Source of the DNA: Ignelater luminosus
Taxonomy: Eukaryota; Arthropoda; Insecta; Coleoptera; Elateridae
DNA: 64,000 nucleotides
Assembly (NCBI GenBank): GCA_011009095.1
Contig: VTPC01000842.1
Span: 229,443-293,442, forward strand
Direction of reading: 5' to 3'
A program made the translations under genes and the position numbers. This document shows positions 23,840 to 35,499 of this stretch, piece by piece; position 1 is the first letter of the stretch; the number at the start of each line of letters is the position of its first letter. The notes under the pieces are model-generated. The model worked only from the letters and a program-made list of their open reading frames with translations, was not told the DNA's origin and made no database searches.

Positions 23840-24770
23840 GCTGTCCAGTTAGTTAAGATTTAGTCAGTTTGTATTTATGTTAAGTGTTAAGACGACATTG
23901 GTTGTCAATTTTTGTTAATGTTCTAATCAAATTGCACTTGCACTTTTTCCGTTGAATTTATGTTTCTTCAGCGTCCGCGAATGTTTGGAGTGTGTTTTCA
24001 GCGTTTTCCTCGCGACTTCTCAGCCGTATTGGAGAGCTACATAAGCGGTTTTTTTACGTTTGGTAACGTTTTGAACAGTTTTCTGTGAAGGTTAATCAAG
24101 GGTATATTTTAAATTGTCTCCGTGCATAGGTTTTTTGACAACACATAGCACATCCAAGAATGTTTTACCTCACAAAAGCCGTAATTTACTGAAGAGATCT
24201 GCCAGGAACAAGAAATATCATGCTCTTAATGATGCTGATAGGATTCTCCAGTACCTTGTGGTATGATGCACGCAGACGTGGGCGAGTTCGCCGAGCATGG
24301 GCTGGGCACTGCGTGTATTGAGTCGCAGGATTTGTTTTACTTTAGAAAATTGGCCAAACACGGTTATGCTTCTGTTGTTTCTACCCTCGTTATTTTAGAC
24401 ATCCACCAAACTGAAGACTGACAAGACTTATAGCCGCTAACAGCAGAAATATCATGGAAAAGGCTACTAGTGATATAATATGTCATGATGACGAAAGTTT
24501 CTAGTCTAGAAAGACAACAAAAATGTTACAGACGTAGAGTTAACAACAGTTTGGATTTATTTATTTTTCCGTTCAATTCATGTTTCTTCAGCATCCGCGA
24601 GTGTTTGGAGCATGTTTCCAGCGTTTTTTCCGATACTTCTCATTCATGTTAGAGAGCTACATACCAATTAGTAAGTGGTTTTTCACGTTTGGTAACAATT
24701 CTGAACAGTCTTCTGTCAAGATTAATGGAAAGCACATCACAAACCAGTCTCCGTGCATTGCTTAATAGAA
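23840..24770 (+). repeat. Dispersed repeat family D, copy 1 with internal duplication
   Basis: The block GCACTTTTTCCGTTGAATTT, ATGTTTCTTCAGCGTCCGCG, GGAGAGCTACATAAGCGG and TTTACGTTTGGTAACG occurs at 23935-24090 and again at 24560-24720. Between them is a segment with ACTGAAGAGATCTGCC, TTCTCCAGTACCTTGTGGTA and CATCCACCAAACTGAAGA. The same two segments occur at 33060-33310 and 35500-36050. There is no coding signature. Its boundaries are approximate. Confidence 0.65.
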
Positions 24771-24774
24771 CGAA

Positions 24775-25015
24775 GCCTGAATGACTTTCTCAAGAAGATT
24801 AATGAAAGACGAAACTCGATTTATTTTCCGTGCATATAGTTTCTTCAAAGAGGAAAATAAAAGGGATTAATAAAGGGCATAACTTCTTCGAGATGATTAA
24901 TACAGAGGGAAACCTGATTTATTTTCCATGCATACGTACAAAAACCCGAATGTCCCTTCCTGTTCGTTGCTCTATCGAAGAAGTTAATGTAAGATGAAGC
25001 CTGATCCCCTGACTA
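24775..25015 (+). repeat. Short array related to the 9.7-13.3 kb satellite
   Basis: Three degenerate units share TTTCTCAAGAAGATTAATGA, AAGACGAAACTCGATTTATT and TCCGTGCATA-type words. They resemble the satellite monomer word TTTTCTCAAGAAGGTTAGTG plus GACGAAGTCCGATT. It looks like an outlying fragment of the same superfamily. Confidence 0.5.
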
Positions 25016-27949
25016 CAAGGCTCAGGTTAGCTTCAATTAAAGACGTTAAAAAAGGAACATGTTTTTTGCAGTCTAGGAAGATTGAAGAGGTATGGAAAGA
25101 AAGAGAACTTTTTCTGAAGCTTACTAAAACCGAAAGACATCAGTAATAATTATCAGGCGCCGGTCAATTCATACTGAACCCGCTAAGTGTTCGACATCGG
25201 GACGCTAACCGCATCATTCATCTGAACCACTGACTGACTCACGCTACTACATATCAGCATGTGTTATTGTTCTCTGTTTTGCAACTAACGGCGCATTAGA
25301 GACTTTCAATTCATAAATATGAAGCTACATTTGAAAATATTAATTTTCGGATACTCTCAGTTTTATAACTTCCAGATAAACACATTTTACGTAGAACATC
25401 GATAAAACTGTCATTATTAAGGTCATCTCTCGTCGACTTTGGGTTGCGGTTAGTCGTGCTGCCTATGGACAATTACTAATGGCTTCGACAAAGCTGGCGT
25501 TTGATAATTATTGTGCCACGTTGGTTTTTCAGGGGAAGGGAACATTTTTTTGAAGAAGTCGAAAAATTGTATTTTCTACATATAAGAGTCAACATAATAT
25601 CCCGACGTTTTAGTACGTATCCTCCACGACAGGTTTCAAGGTGTTTGAGCACCGTCAACGTAATTTCGACAAATATTAGCACTACGCTAAGATTAGAATC
25701 CAAAAGGAATGGCTTATTTTAAATTATGTTTCATGTCGATTTTTAAAATCATAATTATTTAGAACATTCCTATTTTAATTTTAAAATGCCAACAGTACAT
25801 GTTCACAAAGACACATTTCTAGATTGCAATATCTAACAGTTGCGGTAGCATTATTCACTTTTATTCCTGCAATTTGAAGAATTACAAGAATTCGCTTTAA
25901 AAATGTCAATTACAATATTAAACGCGTGAGAATCAAAATTCATTCTGATCGAACACAATGTAAAGAGACCATTTGTTTGCAATGCATGTTTTCTCTCCGT
26001 ATAAATACCAAACCTGTGCGTTTCTAATTTGGATTCTTGTACCGTTTCCAGATATCAGGCAACATGACAACTTATAACGGTAAATGTGCGCTATGTAGTA
26101 GTTGTAGCTATCTGATCTATTCTATTGTTTGCTTTTGTGTCGCTATTTTAACAATGGTTTTTAGCATATTATTAGAATATAAGACATACACGCGCGCGCG
26201 TTATGGTTACGTATATCGTCGTATGTTGCTTGTTTCTGTTTACATTTTGCGTCACAATAGCCTGGTGATTTTCTCTAGTTAAGAAATATGTAAATTCTAA
26301 CCCCAAATACAAATAGCACTACATCAAATATATAAAAAAAAGAGAAAACGACATGAAATGATAGAAATAAGAAAACTCCCAGTAGTCCTATTAAAAACAA
26401 AGACTGCCAATAAAGGCGCAAGTTAAATGCAAGGACGTTCATTTGAAGGTCTGCAATGTTTGCAAAATAATTTAAATTGTTACAACTATTATGATATAGA
26501 AAGTCTTCCGTAGAGACAACCTTGAAAATAATATCGTGATACACACCGTTCGGAGTTTATAGTGCAAAACAAGGTTATACAAAAATTATTTATTTCGTTA
26601 TTATTATTTATTATAGTTTAGAAAATGTTAACTTTTATAAAAATGATTATTGTTTAACCTTTTTAACACTTTCATCGCGATTCCATTCGATTTTAATGAG
26701 ATAAATTAGTTCCAGTACCGCCTATTAATTATTACCTAATGAGACTTCTAACGTCTACCTATCATATTTTATATTAGAGAAACAGCCTTAAAACGATTAA
26801 ATTCTAAATAAATTAATTTATATCCCGCAGCGGAACCGAATGGTTATTTGAAGTTGGTGAATAACGTGAAAATCTAACTGTGTTGCTATTATAGTTTATT
26901 AACGTTAATTATTACGTACCAATAAATACATACATCAACAAAAGGAAAATGGATTGCTAATGAAAGTGATATTACGTTTCACTTTTTCTTTTAAGAACAA
27001 TGTAAACAATAATTGGGATTGATTAAAGAGATAAGACGAGCGGTGACGTTATAATAAACATGGAAGAGGAATGACAAAGAAACGGATACAAAATTAATTA
27101 AACGTACTATGCACACCCAATATATGCAACAAAAGTGCCGCGCCGGATGTAAAAGCAAATAGAAAATTTGCATTTCCAGTTTGAACGAATATAACGAACA
27201 CGACACGATTCGAAAAAGGAATTTCACCGTATATAGAATTAACTTTGAAATATTCAAGTAATTAAGTAATTTTTATTTAGGACATTGTCTTGGCTAGATT
27301 TCCGAGACCCACATTTCATTATCAGAGGAAGAATATTTCATACGAGAGAGATTTTTTTTGTTGACTTTCTGTGACGACATTACAATCAAAAGTAAGTTGA
27401 TAACGCTCGCAGGTATGTATTCAATATACTTGTTTTTTTTTTATTTTGTTAGAAAGTTGCTAATTAGCAAATTGATACTATTAGAAACGTTTTAAGATTA
27501 GTTATTACGATTTATCAAACGCTTAATTATAGCAATGAAAAATAATTTATAAACCATTACGATTTTTTTTCTAACAATAGTACCTACCTTAATTCAGTCT
27601 ACTATTTAGAAAATATCCAAGACTAATCGAATATTTTGTCCTATAACTGCAGGGATTTTCTGAAATTGCCTTCAGCATCTTATCAATTCTATATCACTGC
27701 CAAAAATTAAGATGTTCCCTAAATTAGCTACTTCTTTCATTCTTTTAGAGATTTGCTCCTTTTATTTTCATATTAAGTATAACTAAATGTTGAAGTCACA
27801 ATAATGCAGCGAAACGTTTAAAAAAATCCACCAATAAACCAGAAAAAAAGTTAATAGATCAAACAATTAAATAATCAAGAAAAATTTAAAATCGGTATAC
27901 ATAATGGGTCCCACAAGGATATTTTCTATAACCAGTATCTCGACTAGCT
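25016..27949. other. No supported gene
   Basis: AT-rich DNA. An 81-codon frame at 26037-26282 has one hydrophobic stretch, but no family match and no splice context. Opposite-strand overlapping frames at 25476-25722 are chance frames. Confidence 0.4.
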
Positions 27950-28207
27950 TGCATAGTTTGTAACGGGAAAATGCCCAAAAGTATGCACGAGTCCCGTCAA
28001 GACCAATGGCTGATATTAAATCCCGTAGTTCATGCCGCAGATGGGGTGGATTCTCAAATGAACTTACCTATCGCACACAAAGAAAAGCTCACCGATTTCC
28101 AAAACTCTTACTAGACTGGTAGATGTTCACAAAAGAGGGCGCCAGTAGTCGTAGATTGAAGGGTTCTGATGGTGGGTCACGCGACTGCTCGTGAATCCGA
28201 CACCCTG
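27950..28207 (-). mobile_element. Orphan end of a TA-type element
   Basis: The segment ends in GAATCCGACACCCTGTATA. Read on the minus strand this is a TATACAGGGTGTCGGATTC terminus of the kind seen in many insect MITEs and Tc1/mariner derivatives. No facing end with the same sequence is visible to the left, so this is a truncated copy or one with a decayed partner. Confidence 0.4.
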
Positions 28208-30184
28208 TATATAGGCTTCTTACAAAACCTCACTCTGTGTGTAACTTACCTCGTGGAAGCTTTATTAAAATTCGCTCTAACGTTTCACAATCGAGACTCA
28301 AAACGAAATAAAAACTATATAAACACGTGATTTGTCTTAAATAATTTTGCCGAGGAAGTCCTCTGAAGACTACCTTCTTTTAAAATAATCAAAAAAAAGA
28401 AATACAAATTAGAATTAACTTTTCTCTTGAACAAAAGTATGTAAACTTTAAGTAAAATTTAGAATAAGCACCACCGAGCTTTTTAATAGCCAAAGGAACA
28501 AAAAACAAAATTAACGCTGCTTTGTCTGGACCAGGGATCCACTTACAAAAAAAAACAAAATACAAATAATCGACCTTTCTTACATTTATTAACACAATAA
28601 TAAAAAAATGAATTAAACACACAAACGACAATATAAAAATAACACTACAAAAGAGTGTCAATAAATAGTGTGAATTGATTTCTTTCCTGGAGAACAAAGT
28701 TGATAAAATAATGAGAAAATAAAAATAAAAACAAGTTATTACAATAAACAAAAAGAAATGATTCTGTTACGTTAAAATTTCAAAATATGAAACAACAGAT
28801 CAAAATTCAATTATTAAATTAATTTAACCAAGATAATCTTGACAATAAATTTTTAAGTAGCAACAAATGAACTTTATATCTAATAACAAAGAAACGGTAG
28901 CCAAAAGTTATTAATTATGTTGCAACAATTCAACAAACACCAGCTAAAATTACCTGGGAACGTTCCTGTTACAAATTAGTTAAAAATATTGATCATAAAT
29001 ATAATAATTCTATGAGAAAATACGAAACTAATCTTGCCTAAGCAAGGTTTTTGTACGAAATGTTTCACAAATTCAAAGTTCTCCTAGTCTTTCACCAAGT
29101 GAAACAACCATTAAAAACTCAAATAACAAAACAAAACAGGTCTTTCTTACGTATAAATGAAATGTTTCTTCCAGATAGTATGTGCAGGTCTCTGATTTCC
29201 AACGACAGCAGCCCGTCCAGATGATATACGGCGCAAAATCTTACAATCGCCGGGTCTCACCAATGTTCAAGAAAACTTAGGTTCCAAGGAACAATCACTT
29301 TTATTAATGTTAAACAAGAAACACAAGAACAAAATCCAAGTGTTTATACACAAACTTTAAAACTGAAACCACTTTGAGTCTCAAATGCTCTTCGATTTAT
29401 TTAATCTATTAGGTTCACGGAGCTTCCAAGGTGTAATACACACAGTTCGATTCTTCACGGGGCGGGCAGTTTCTGTTCTCAACAGACCATTAAACGTTGC
29501 ACCAAAAGGACCAAAATTGTTGCGTTTCTATCCTCTACAAGTTTTATTTCCTGGGAAATACCAGCGTAACTTTAGATGAAGCTGAACCGCTTCCCACAAT
29601 AACAAACGTCCAAAGTATCACTTACTAAGAGAATCGCTTAACTTCAATTAGGTTTGTAACCATTTAAGGGTTTGTAGGGGTGACGCCGAGAAATGTGCCC
29701 GCACGTCGATTCGAGTACACAGCTACCTACGTAAACCCCTATTCTCTCTGCGTCTCCTGTCACGCAGCTTGCGCTTACCGGAATGGGGTTGGGAAGCCAG
29801 ATGCACGACCTAACAGGTCAAAATGCAAATATTCTTATGAGGCAATAAAAAATTCCACTCCTTAGATTTTCAGCTTGAACCTGACTTAACAGAGACCGTG
29901 TGACTCCAGCATTCGCGACTAAGATTCCAGGAATCTTTTATTTGCGTCTGGATCTTGATATTGGAAAAATAACAAAAGGCACGTCCGCTGGAGCCCAGAA
30001 GTCGAGACCACAAAGTTATCAATTCTTTAAAATAAAATTTTAACAAACATTCGTTTATAGGACGGAACAATTTAAATATTACGCGTCAGAGGAACAAATA
30101 TCTGAACAAAATTAAAAGACGGGCGAATTTAGTGCGAATTTTAAAATAACATTACAAGTTACACTAAAAAATAAAAGTTACTCA
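28208..30184. other. No supported gene
   Basis: AT-rich with a less AT-rich segment at 29180-29850. The 120-codon minus frame at 28389-28751 is a hydrophobic, Phe/Leu-rich chance frame in poly-A/T-rich sequence. Frames at 29385-29579 and 29680-29865 have no motif. Confidence 0.4.
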
Positions 30185-31030
30185 ACCCGATTCCGCATGA
30201 AAGTTCTAGTTTCATCTTATGGTTGGTTTTCATTTCCATTAAAATCTTTTTCTTTAAGAACCCTTGCGTATTGTCGAGGAGAGCGAGATGCAGCATGAAA
30301 GTAGAAAAGAAAAAAAAATTCAGATTCCGTACGAGGGTTCTAGTTTCCTGCCCTGATTCGTTTAGATCTTCATAACATATTTTTCTTTAAGAAGCTTTCA
30401 GTAGGGTGGAGGGGAGCGAGACACGACACTCGGCTGCCAAAGGCGGTTTAGAAAGTAAAAACACAAAACCCAGATTCCACATGAAGTTCTAGTCCCATCT
30501 TCTGATTTATCTGCATCTTCATAAAACCTTTTTCTTTAAGAACCTTTAGGTATACTTGTCGACATGCGGCATTCAGTCGCCAAAGGCGACCTAGCCTGAT
30601 TCTTTCAGATCTTCATAACATAATTTTCTTTAAAAACCCTCCATGTCCCGATTTATCTGCATCTTCATAAAATCTTTTACTTTAAGAACCTTCCCGTATT
30701 GTTGTCGAAGAGAGCGAGATGCGACATTCCGCCGCCAAAGGCGACTTTGAAAGTAGAACAGAAAGAAAATCCGGTTTCTCCAGGAGAGTTCTAGTCACCT
30801 GCCCTAATTCTTTTAGATCTTTATAATATCGTTTTCTTACCTTTCGGTACTGTGAAGGAAAGCAAGATGTGACATTTAGCCGTCAAAGGCGGTTTCGGAG
30901 ATAAAAAAGAAAACCAGGAGAGGAGAAGATTCTAGTTTTATCTCCCAATTTATTTACATCTTCGTAATACCTTTTCGTTTAAGAAGCTTTCGGTATTACC
31001 GTCAAAGACAGTATTGTTAATAGATGAATG
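30185..31030 (+). repeat. ~150-bp tandem repeat (sat2), array b
   Basis: About six to seven units of the repeat also found at 22200-22685. Units carry TTCTAGTTTCATCTTATGG-like starts, ATCTTCATAAAATCTTTTTC, TTTAAGAACCTT, and hairpins such as GGCTGCCAAAGGCGGTT, AGTCGCCAAAGGCGACC and GCCGTCAAAGGCGGTT. One unit near 30600-30650 is shortened. The array is interrupted on the right by a mariner insertion and continues at 31975. Confidence 0.82.
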
Positions 31031-31032
31031 TA

Positions 31033-31921
31033 CGAGGTATGTGAGAAAAGTAATGAGACTGATTTCATACTAACCAAAGTTTTTATTTTTTCAAACAACA
31101 ATGTTATCCCCTTCAAAGCAGTTTCCTTGGGCAGCTATACACCGGCGGAGTCGTTGTTCCCACTCTTGGTAGCAGCGCTAGAAGTCTTCAACTGGTATGG
31201 CTTTTAACTGGTCGGTCACAGTCTTTTGAATGTTCTCCAGAGTTCCAAAATGACGTCCTTTTAGAACATGTTTAAATTTCGGGAAAAGGAAAAGTCACAA
31301 GGACTCAAATCAGCTGAATAGGGGGGATGAGGAACAACAGTAATGCGTTTTGAGGTCAGAAATTCACTGATGGAAATTGCTGTGTGACACGGAGCATTGT
31401 CATGATGTCTGTCAAAATTTGATGCACGGTGAAAGTGTTTAAATTTAACTGTTCACTCATCATCCTTATTGTTAAACGACGGTCTGATCTTACAAGAGCC
31501 CTCCCCTCACACGTTCAACGTTTTTGTCAGTTTTTGAAGTTGAAGGTCTCCCTGAGCGAGGTTCATCTCGGCCGTCCAAAAATGATTTGTGCCAGCGGAA
31601 AACTTGTGCTCTTGATAAGCACTGTTCCCCATAGACCTGTTTCAACTTTTCAAAAGTCACACTCGCGGATTCACCAAGTTTAACACGAAACTTTATTGCA
31701 CAACGTTGCTCTAAATTCCGATGCTCCATTTCTGTAACACACAACAAAAACACAACTTCATTGATGGCGCTGTCAAAAATAATGTGTTAGCTGTACGGAG
31801 TTGTAACTCGGACTGAGCAAGTGGAAGCGATAAACAAACCGGTTTAGCACAGGCCGGTAGACACAACGTTGCCAGATCTCCCGCAGTGTTGCCAGTCTCA
31901 TTACTTTTCTCACACACCTCG
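31033..31921 (-). mobile_element. Internally deleted mariner (889 bp)
   Basis: Inverted ends of 29 bp with one mismatch (CGAGGTATGTGAGAAAAGTA against CGAGGTGTGTGAGAAAAGTA, then ATGAGACTG), each flanked by TA (31031-31032 and 31922-31923). Full mariners are near 1.3 kb, so about 400 bp are missing. The gene lies on the minus strand. The element sits inside or at the edge of the sat2 array. Confidence 0.9.
31091..31729 (-). pseudogene. Mariner transposase with deleted middle
   Basis: Starting at the ATG at 31729 (MEHRNLEQR), the frame reads the mariner N-terminal helix-turn-helix: CAIKFRVKLGESASVTFEKL, YGEQCLSRAQVFRWHKSF and the linker GRDEPRSGRPSTSKTDKNVE. A frameshift follows near 31490. The text continues as LTIRMMSEQLNLNT and VHQILTD, then jumps straight to HHDNAPCHTA, the second catalytic aspartate region. 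It then reaches YSADLSPCDF with the third aspartate, GRHFGTLENIQ and the end EGDNIVV (stop at 31091-31093). The first aspartate and its surroundings are lost and a further in-frame stop lies near the end. Not functional. Confidence 0.87.
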
Positions 31922-31923
31922 TA

Positions 31924-32357
31924 AGACGATAAGCAATTCTACGCCCACGTTAACTTTTTAACAGACTAAATGACTGCACACAAAAAAGTTCTTATCTCAT
32001 CTTCTAATTCTTTTTAAATCCTTATAATATCTTCGAGAAGGTTTTTGCCAGTGATACAACCAAGCATCATTGCGTCCCCCTGCAAGGCTATATTAGACCA
32101 ATCACTGAATCACTGCGTCCCTAAACAGTGCGGGGGTGGTTGAGGGAGTGTTAGTTACGCCAGTAAATTTACGGTATTGCTGTTAAAGGCGACACTGTTG
32201 TGTCGAAGTTTTCTCAGCTAACTTGGAAAATGTCATTCCGGCGACGACAACGCCACGAAATCATCAGAATTCGACACTTATGAGAATTTTAAATTTTAAT
32301 CACTTTTATTAGAATTATGAATTTTCTGTCTGTCTTCATCAACTTCTGTTATTTACC
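31924..32357 (+). repeat. sat2 remnant, array c
   Basis: From about 31975 to 32215 the sat2 words reappear in degraded form: TTCTTATCTCATCTTCTAATTC, CCTTATAATATCTTCGAGAAGG and GCTGTTAAAGGCGACACTG. The last of these is a decayed hairpin. An unrelated stretch with ATTGCGTCCCCCTGC and ACTGCGTCCCTAAAC interrupts it. The remaining bases to 32357 show nothing. Confidence 0.5.
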
Positions 32358-33004
32358 TACAGTGTGTTCATTTTAAAACGATCCACCCTTAATATCTGGT
32401 AAACAAATGGAGATATCAAAATAAGGAAAAACGCGTTAATTAATTTACGGAGGGGGACCTTAAAATGCATAATTAACTCAATAATAGAAGGCGCTGTGCT
32501 CGCTCTTGCACACATAATCTCAAAATTTTAAATGGCACCCCATCACTTATTCCCCATCTTCTGTTGTTTCTTTTCTATTGCTTTGACTTCTATTGATAAT
32601 TCAATTTAAATGATGCAATTAAAGATGTTTACGTTCATTTGTTTCATATCCGAAATAACTACCAAAACAATTAAAATGCGTCTATTTAACTAACACGATT
32701 TACTCATCACTAAAACGAGACATTTTGTGCTGTAATCTTTGATCTAGCAGGCCGATTTGAATTTTGTTTTCAATAAGAGATTGCTGTTATTCCCTTTCCA
32801 ACGATGTATCGCAAATGTCGGAGTGCCATTTAAGATTTTAACGTTATATGTGCGACAGCGAACACAACGACCTCTATGAATCAGCTAATTCAGTATTCTA
32901 ATGTCCTCCTCCATAAATAGATTGAGGTGTTCTTTCTTATTTCGATAACTTTTATTTGTTTAGGGGATATTAAGGGTGGATCGTTTTAAAATGAACACAC
33001 TGTA
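32358..33004. mobile_element. Family C MITE, complete (647 bp)
   Basis: Inverted ends are almost identical for about 40 bp and recognisable for about 70 bp. Both begin TACAGTGTGTTCATTTTAAA and continue ACGATCCACCCTTAATATC. TA lies at each outer edge. The interior has no coding capacity and matches the copies at 1-442 and 600-985. The ends resemble those of family B (TACAGTGTGTTCAG) at the outermost 13 bases, so the two may share a transposase source (inference). Confidence 0.87.
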
Positions 33005-33059
33005 CATTACACAGTGATGGTGCTGATGTTTTCATTGTAGAAATTTGCGTCGGTATATA

Positions 33060-33320
33060 TGCTAGGATCCAGTTAGCTAGCATTTCACGCGAAAAATACT
33101 AGAAACGTAGATTTTACAAGAAGTGATTGTCAGTTTGTATAAATTCTTGTGAATTATTTAATTAAAGTGCACTTTTTCCATTCAGTCTGTTTCTTCAGTT
33201 TGCGCGAGTGTTCGAAGTGTGTTTTCAGTGTTGCCCCTATGACTTTGCCGTTAAGCTACATATCAAGCAAGGAATTTTCCACGTTATATAGACTTAAAAT
33301 GGGAAGTTGCGATCGTTTCC
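33060..33320 (+). repeat. Dispersed repeat family D, copy 2, first part
   Basis: Matches 23840-24090: CCAGTTAGCTAG, GTCAGTTTGTATAAATTC, GTGCACTTTTTCCATTCAGT, CTGTTTCTTCAGTTTGCGCG and GCTACATATCAAGC. The second part of the family continues at 35500-36050, separated by about 2.2 kb of array and MITE. Confidence 0.6.
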
Positions 33321-33365
33321 TTTTCGATCCCAATGAATTTCTTTTCGTGATTCTAGTCCGAAGAT

Positions 33366-34338
33366 GAGTAGACACGTATTCGGTGTTTCTTCAGAATGGC
33401 CCGTAGGGTCATCAAAAAAAAATATTTAAGTTTCAGGAAACTACATTTTTCTATATTCACAGCAGATCTTCGGGCACTTAATTGAATGCCTTCGAAATAA
33501 TATTTTTTTGAATTTACCGGCAAAAAATAAAGAGATTAGATGGCTTCTGATATCTACTAATCCATATATGTATATTAAAAGTTGATCGAAGAACGGAGGC
33601 GGTCAACGGGCGATCGCGCGGTGACAAGAGAGCCGCAGGCGTTCGAAAATTCTTTTTTCGGTTTATTCTTTCTAATGCATTGCGCTTACGGAGGCGCTCG
33701 AAACGAGCGACAAATCTCCGAAACGGCCGATCCTCTCGAGAAGGGACTTGGTAGGTGGATGCGGTGGGGGAAAAGCTCGCAAAAGATGGGTGTGGGACCG
33801 ACCGTATTTTTTTTTGGCGGACGTCCCGTATCTCAGAAACGGCAGATCCCACTGAGGTGCGACTTTGGTAAGCGGGTGCAGACCGACCGCGTTTCGTTGT
33901 TTTTTCCTGGCCGGACGTCCGCATCTTAGAAACAACCGATCCTGCGGAGATAGATGGGCAGCCTGAGATGGGGCCCCCGAAGGTGGCCCCGTTCGAGAGC
34001 GCAACCCGAGCCGTAATAATTTAGATACATCCTGTATCTCAGAAACGCCTAATTCTATAGATATGATACTTGGGTAGGCAGGTGCGGAGGGGGGAAGCTT
34101 GCAGAAGATGTGTGCGGGACCGACCGTATTGTTTTATCCTTGTAAACCTAATTAGTGACCGCCGGAGACGGTTATATCTTTTGTTGTTCCTGGAGACATA
34201 AAGAGACGGCGCCGTAGACGTCAGTCCCGAGCGGATCCGCGAAGTGAAAGCCTAGAGGTGAGCCTAATAATTAAAAATGAAAACATCTTCTGACGACCCA
34301 GAGGGCCATTCTGAAAAACCCTCGAGTACGTGGTCTTG
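33366..34338. repeat. GC-rich tandem array (sat4) between inverted repeats
   Basis: An outer inverted pair of about 46 bp (33366-33412 and 34290-34336) shares CAGAATGGCCC/GGGCCATTCTG and the ACGTATTCGG/CTCGAGTACGT block. Inside, about 33575-34240 holds four degenerate units of 90-190 bp with GTATCTCAGAAACGG, GATCCCACTGAGG, TGGTAGGTGGATGCGG and GGGACCGACCGTATT. Hairpins GGCCCCCGAAGGTGGCC-like (33975) and GACCGCCGGAGACGGTT (34158) occur here too. The 136-, 115- and 110-codon frames on both strands here (33514-34004) run through repeats and are not genes. Confidence 0.7.
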
Positions 34339-34596
34339 TGTACGGCATCATAAAAATCTGAGGTAAGTCTTGAGAGTAATTTTTGCATGTTTAATAACCA
34401 AGGGACGGAATCGAATAGTTGATGGCCCAGTCAAGTCCGTCTACCTGACCGCAATGCATTTAAACATGTTGAGTTTATCGATATTACTTAGGCGGACGAC
34501 TTGACATGTGCAATTCGCGTAAGATAGTAACGTATTTTCTGCAAGATAAGCGCAGGCCAGTGATGCAACACATTTTCATTTTATTATATGCATGTG

Positions 34597-35247
34597 TACA
34601 GTGTGGTCCAATTTCGATGGGATAAAATGGGTAACTTTCTTATTAGAGCACTTGTGATCTCTTTTTTAATGCTTATTCCATTACCGTTGCCAGAAATATG
34701 CTGCCGTCCTTTGTTTTTTTTTTCTAGAGAGAAAAAGTGAAAAATGGCCGATTTCTTAATTTTGCTGTAACTCTTTTATTTTCGAAGCTAGAACAAAATC
34801 ATTTTAGCATTGTTCAGGCACTTTTTAACGTAGAATTCAATGTTGTTAGTTCTTTTTTTCTAGTCCTTTCCATAACTGCGCTGTAACTTAAAGTTTAATT
34901 TTTGGAATGGTTCATTTAAACAATTCAACTTTGACTTACAGCGCCGTTATGGAAAGGACTAGAAAAAAAGAACTAACAACATTGAATTTTACGTTAAAAA
35001 AATGCCTCAACAATGCTAAAATGATTTTGTTCTGGCTTTGAAAATAAAGGAGTTATAGCAAATTGAAGAAATCGGTCATTTTTCATTTTTCTTCTCTAGG
35101 GAAAAAACAAAACATGGCAGCTTATTTCTGGCAACGGTAATGGAATAAGCATGAAAAAAGAGGTCACGAGTACCTAAGCCGTTTTTATTTATTTGCGCTA
35201 ATAAGAAAGTTACCCATTTAATCCCCTCGAAATTGGACCACACTGTA
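34597..35247. mobile_element. Hairpin MITE (651 bp)
   Basis: Two arms of roughly 300 bp (34597-34896 and about 34928-35247) are inverted copies of each other around a loop near 30 bp. Both ends are TACAGTGTGGTCCAATTTCG. Inner landmarks AGAAAGTTACCCATTT, TTCCATTACCGTTGCCAGAA and CTAGTCCTTTCCATAAC occur in one arm and reversed in the other. TA is at the outer edges. Near-full palindromy without coding sequence classes it as a fold-back MITE. Confidence 0.88.
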
Positions 35248-35499
35248 CATAATGCATCGCTCACGCTACATACATTGATATAATATGTGGTAAACGCTCC
35301 ACCGCTGGCACGATCACGTCGCCGATTCTTTTTCATGACGTATCAAATAACTGATACCGCTGCTTGTTAATAACGTATGGAACAGGCTTTATATTATATT
35401 TGAAAAAAGTACGTTAGCAGTGCAATTAGTTTTCTAAAGCCACATTTACATTATGGTTAACCTAAATTTTATGTACTCATGCTCGGTCTGGAATCGCCA

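Noticed and set aside
26037..26282. 81-codon frame with one hydrophobic segment
   Set aside because: A single hydrophobic stretch in an isolated frame; no family or exon evidence.
28389..28751. 120-codon minus frame, hydrophobic, membrane-protein-like
   Set aside because: Phe/Leu/Ile richness follows from A/T tracts; there is no start context, homologue pattern or splice site.
30185..31030. CRISPR-like look of repeated units with short palindromes
   Set aside because: The units are full-length degenerate tandem repeats without unique spacers, in eukaryotic DNA.
33514..34004. Three overlapping frames of 110-136 codons on both strands
   Set aside because: They run through the sat4 tandem repeat and read unrelated proteins on opposite strands; no domain is seen.
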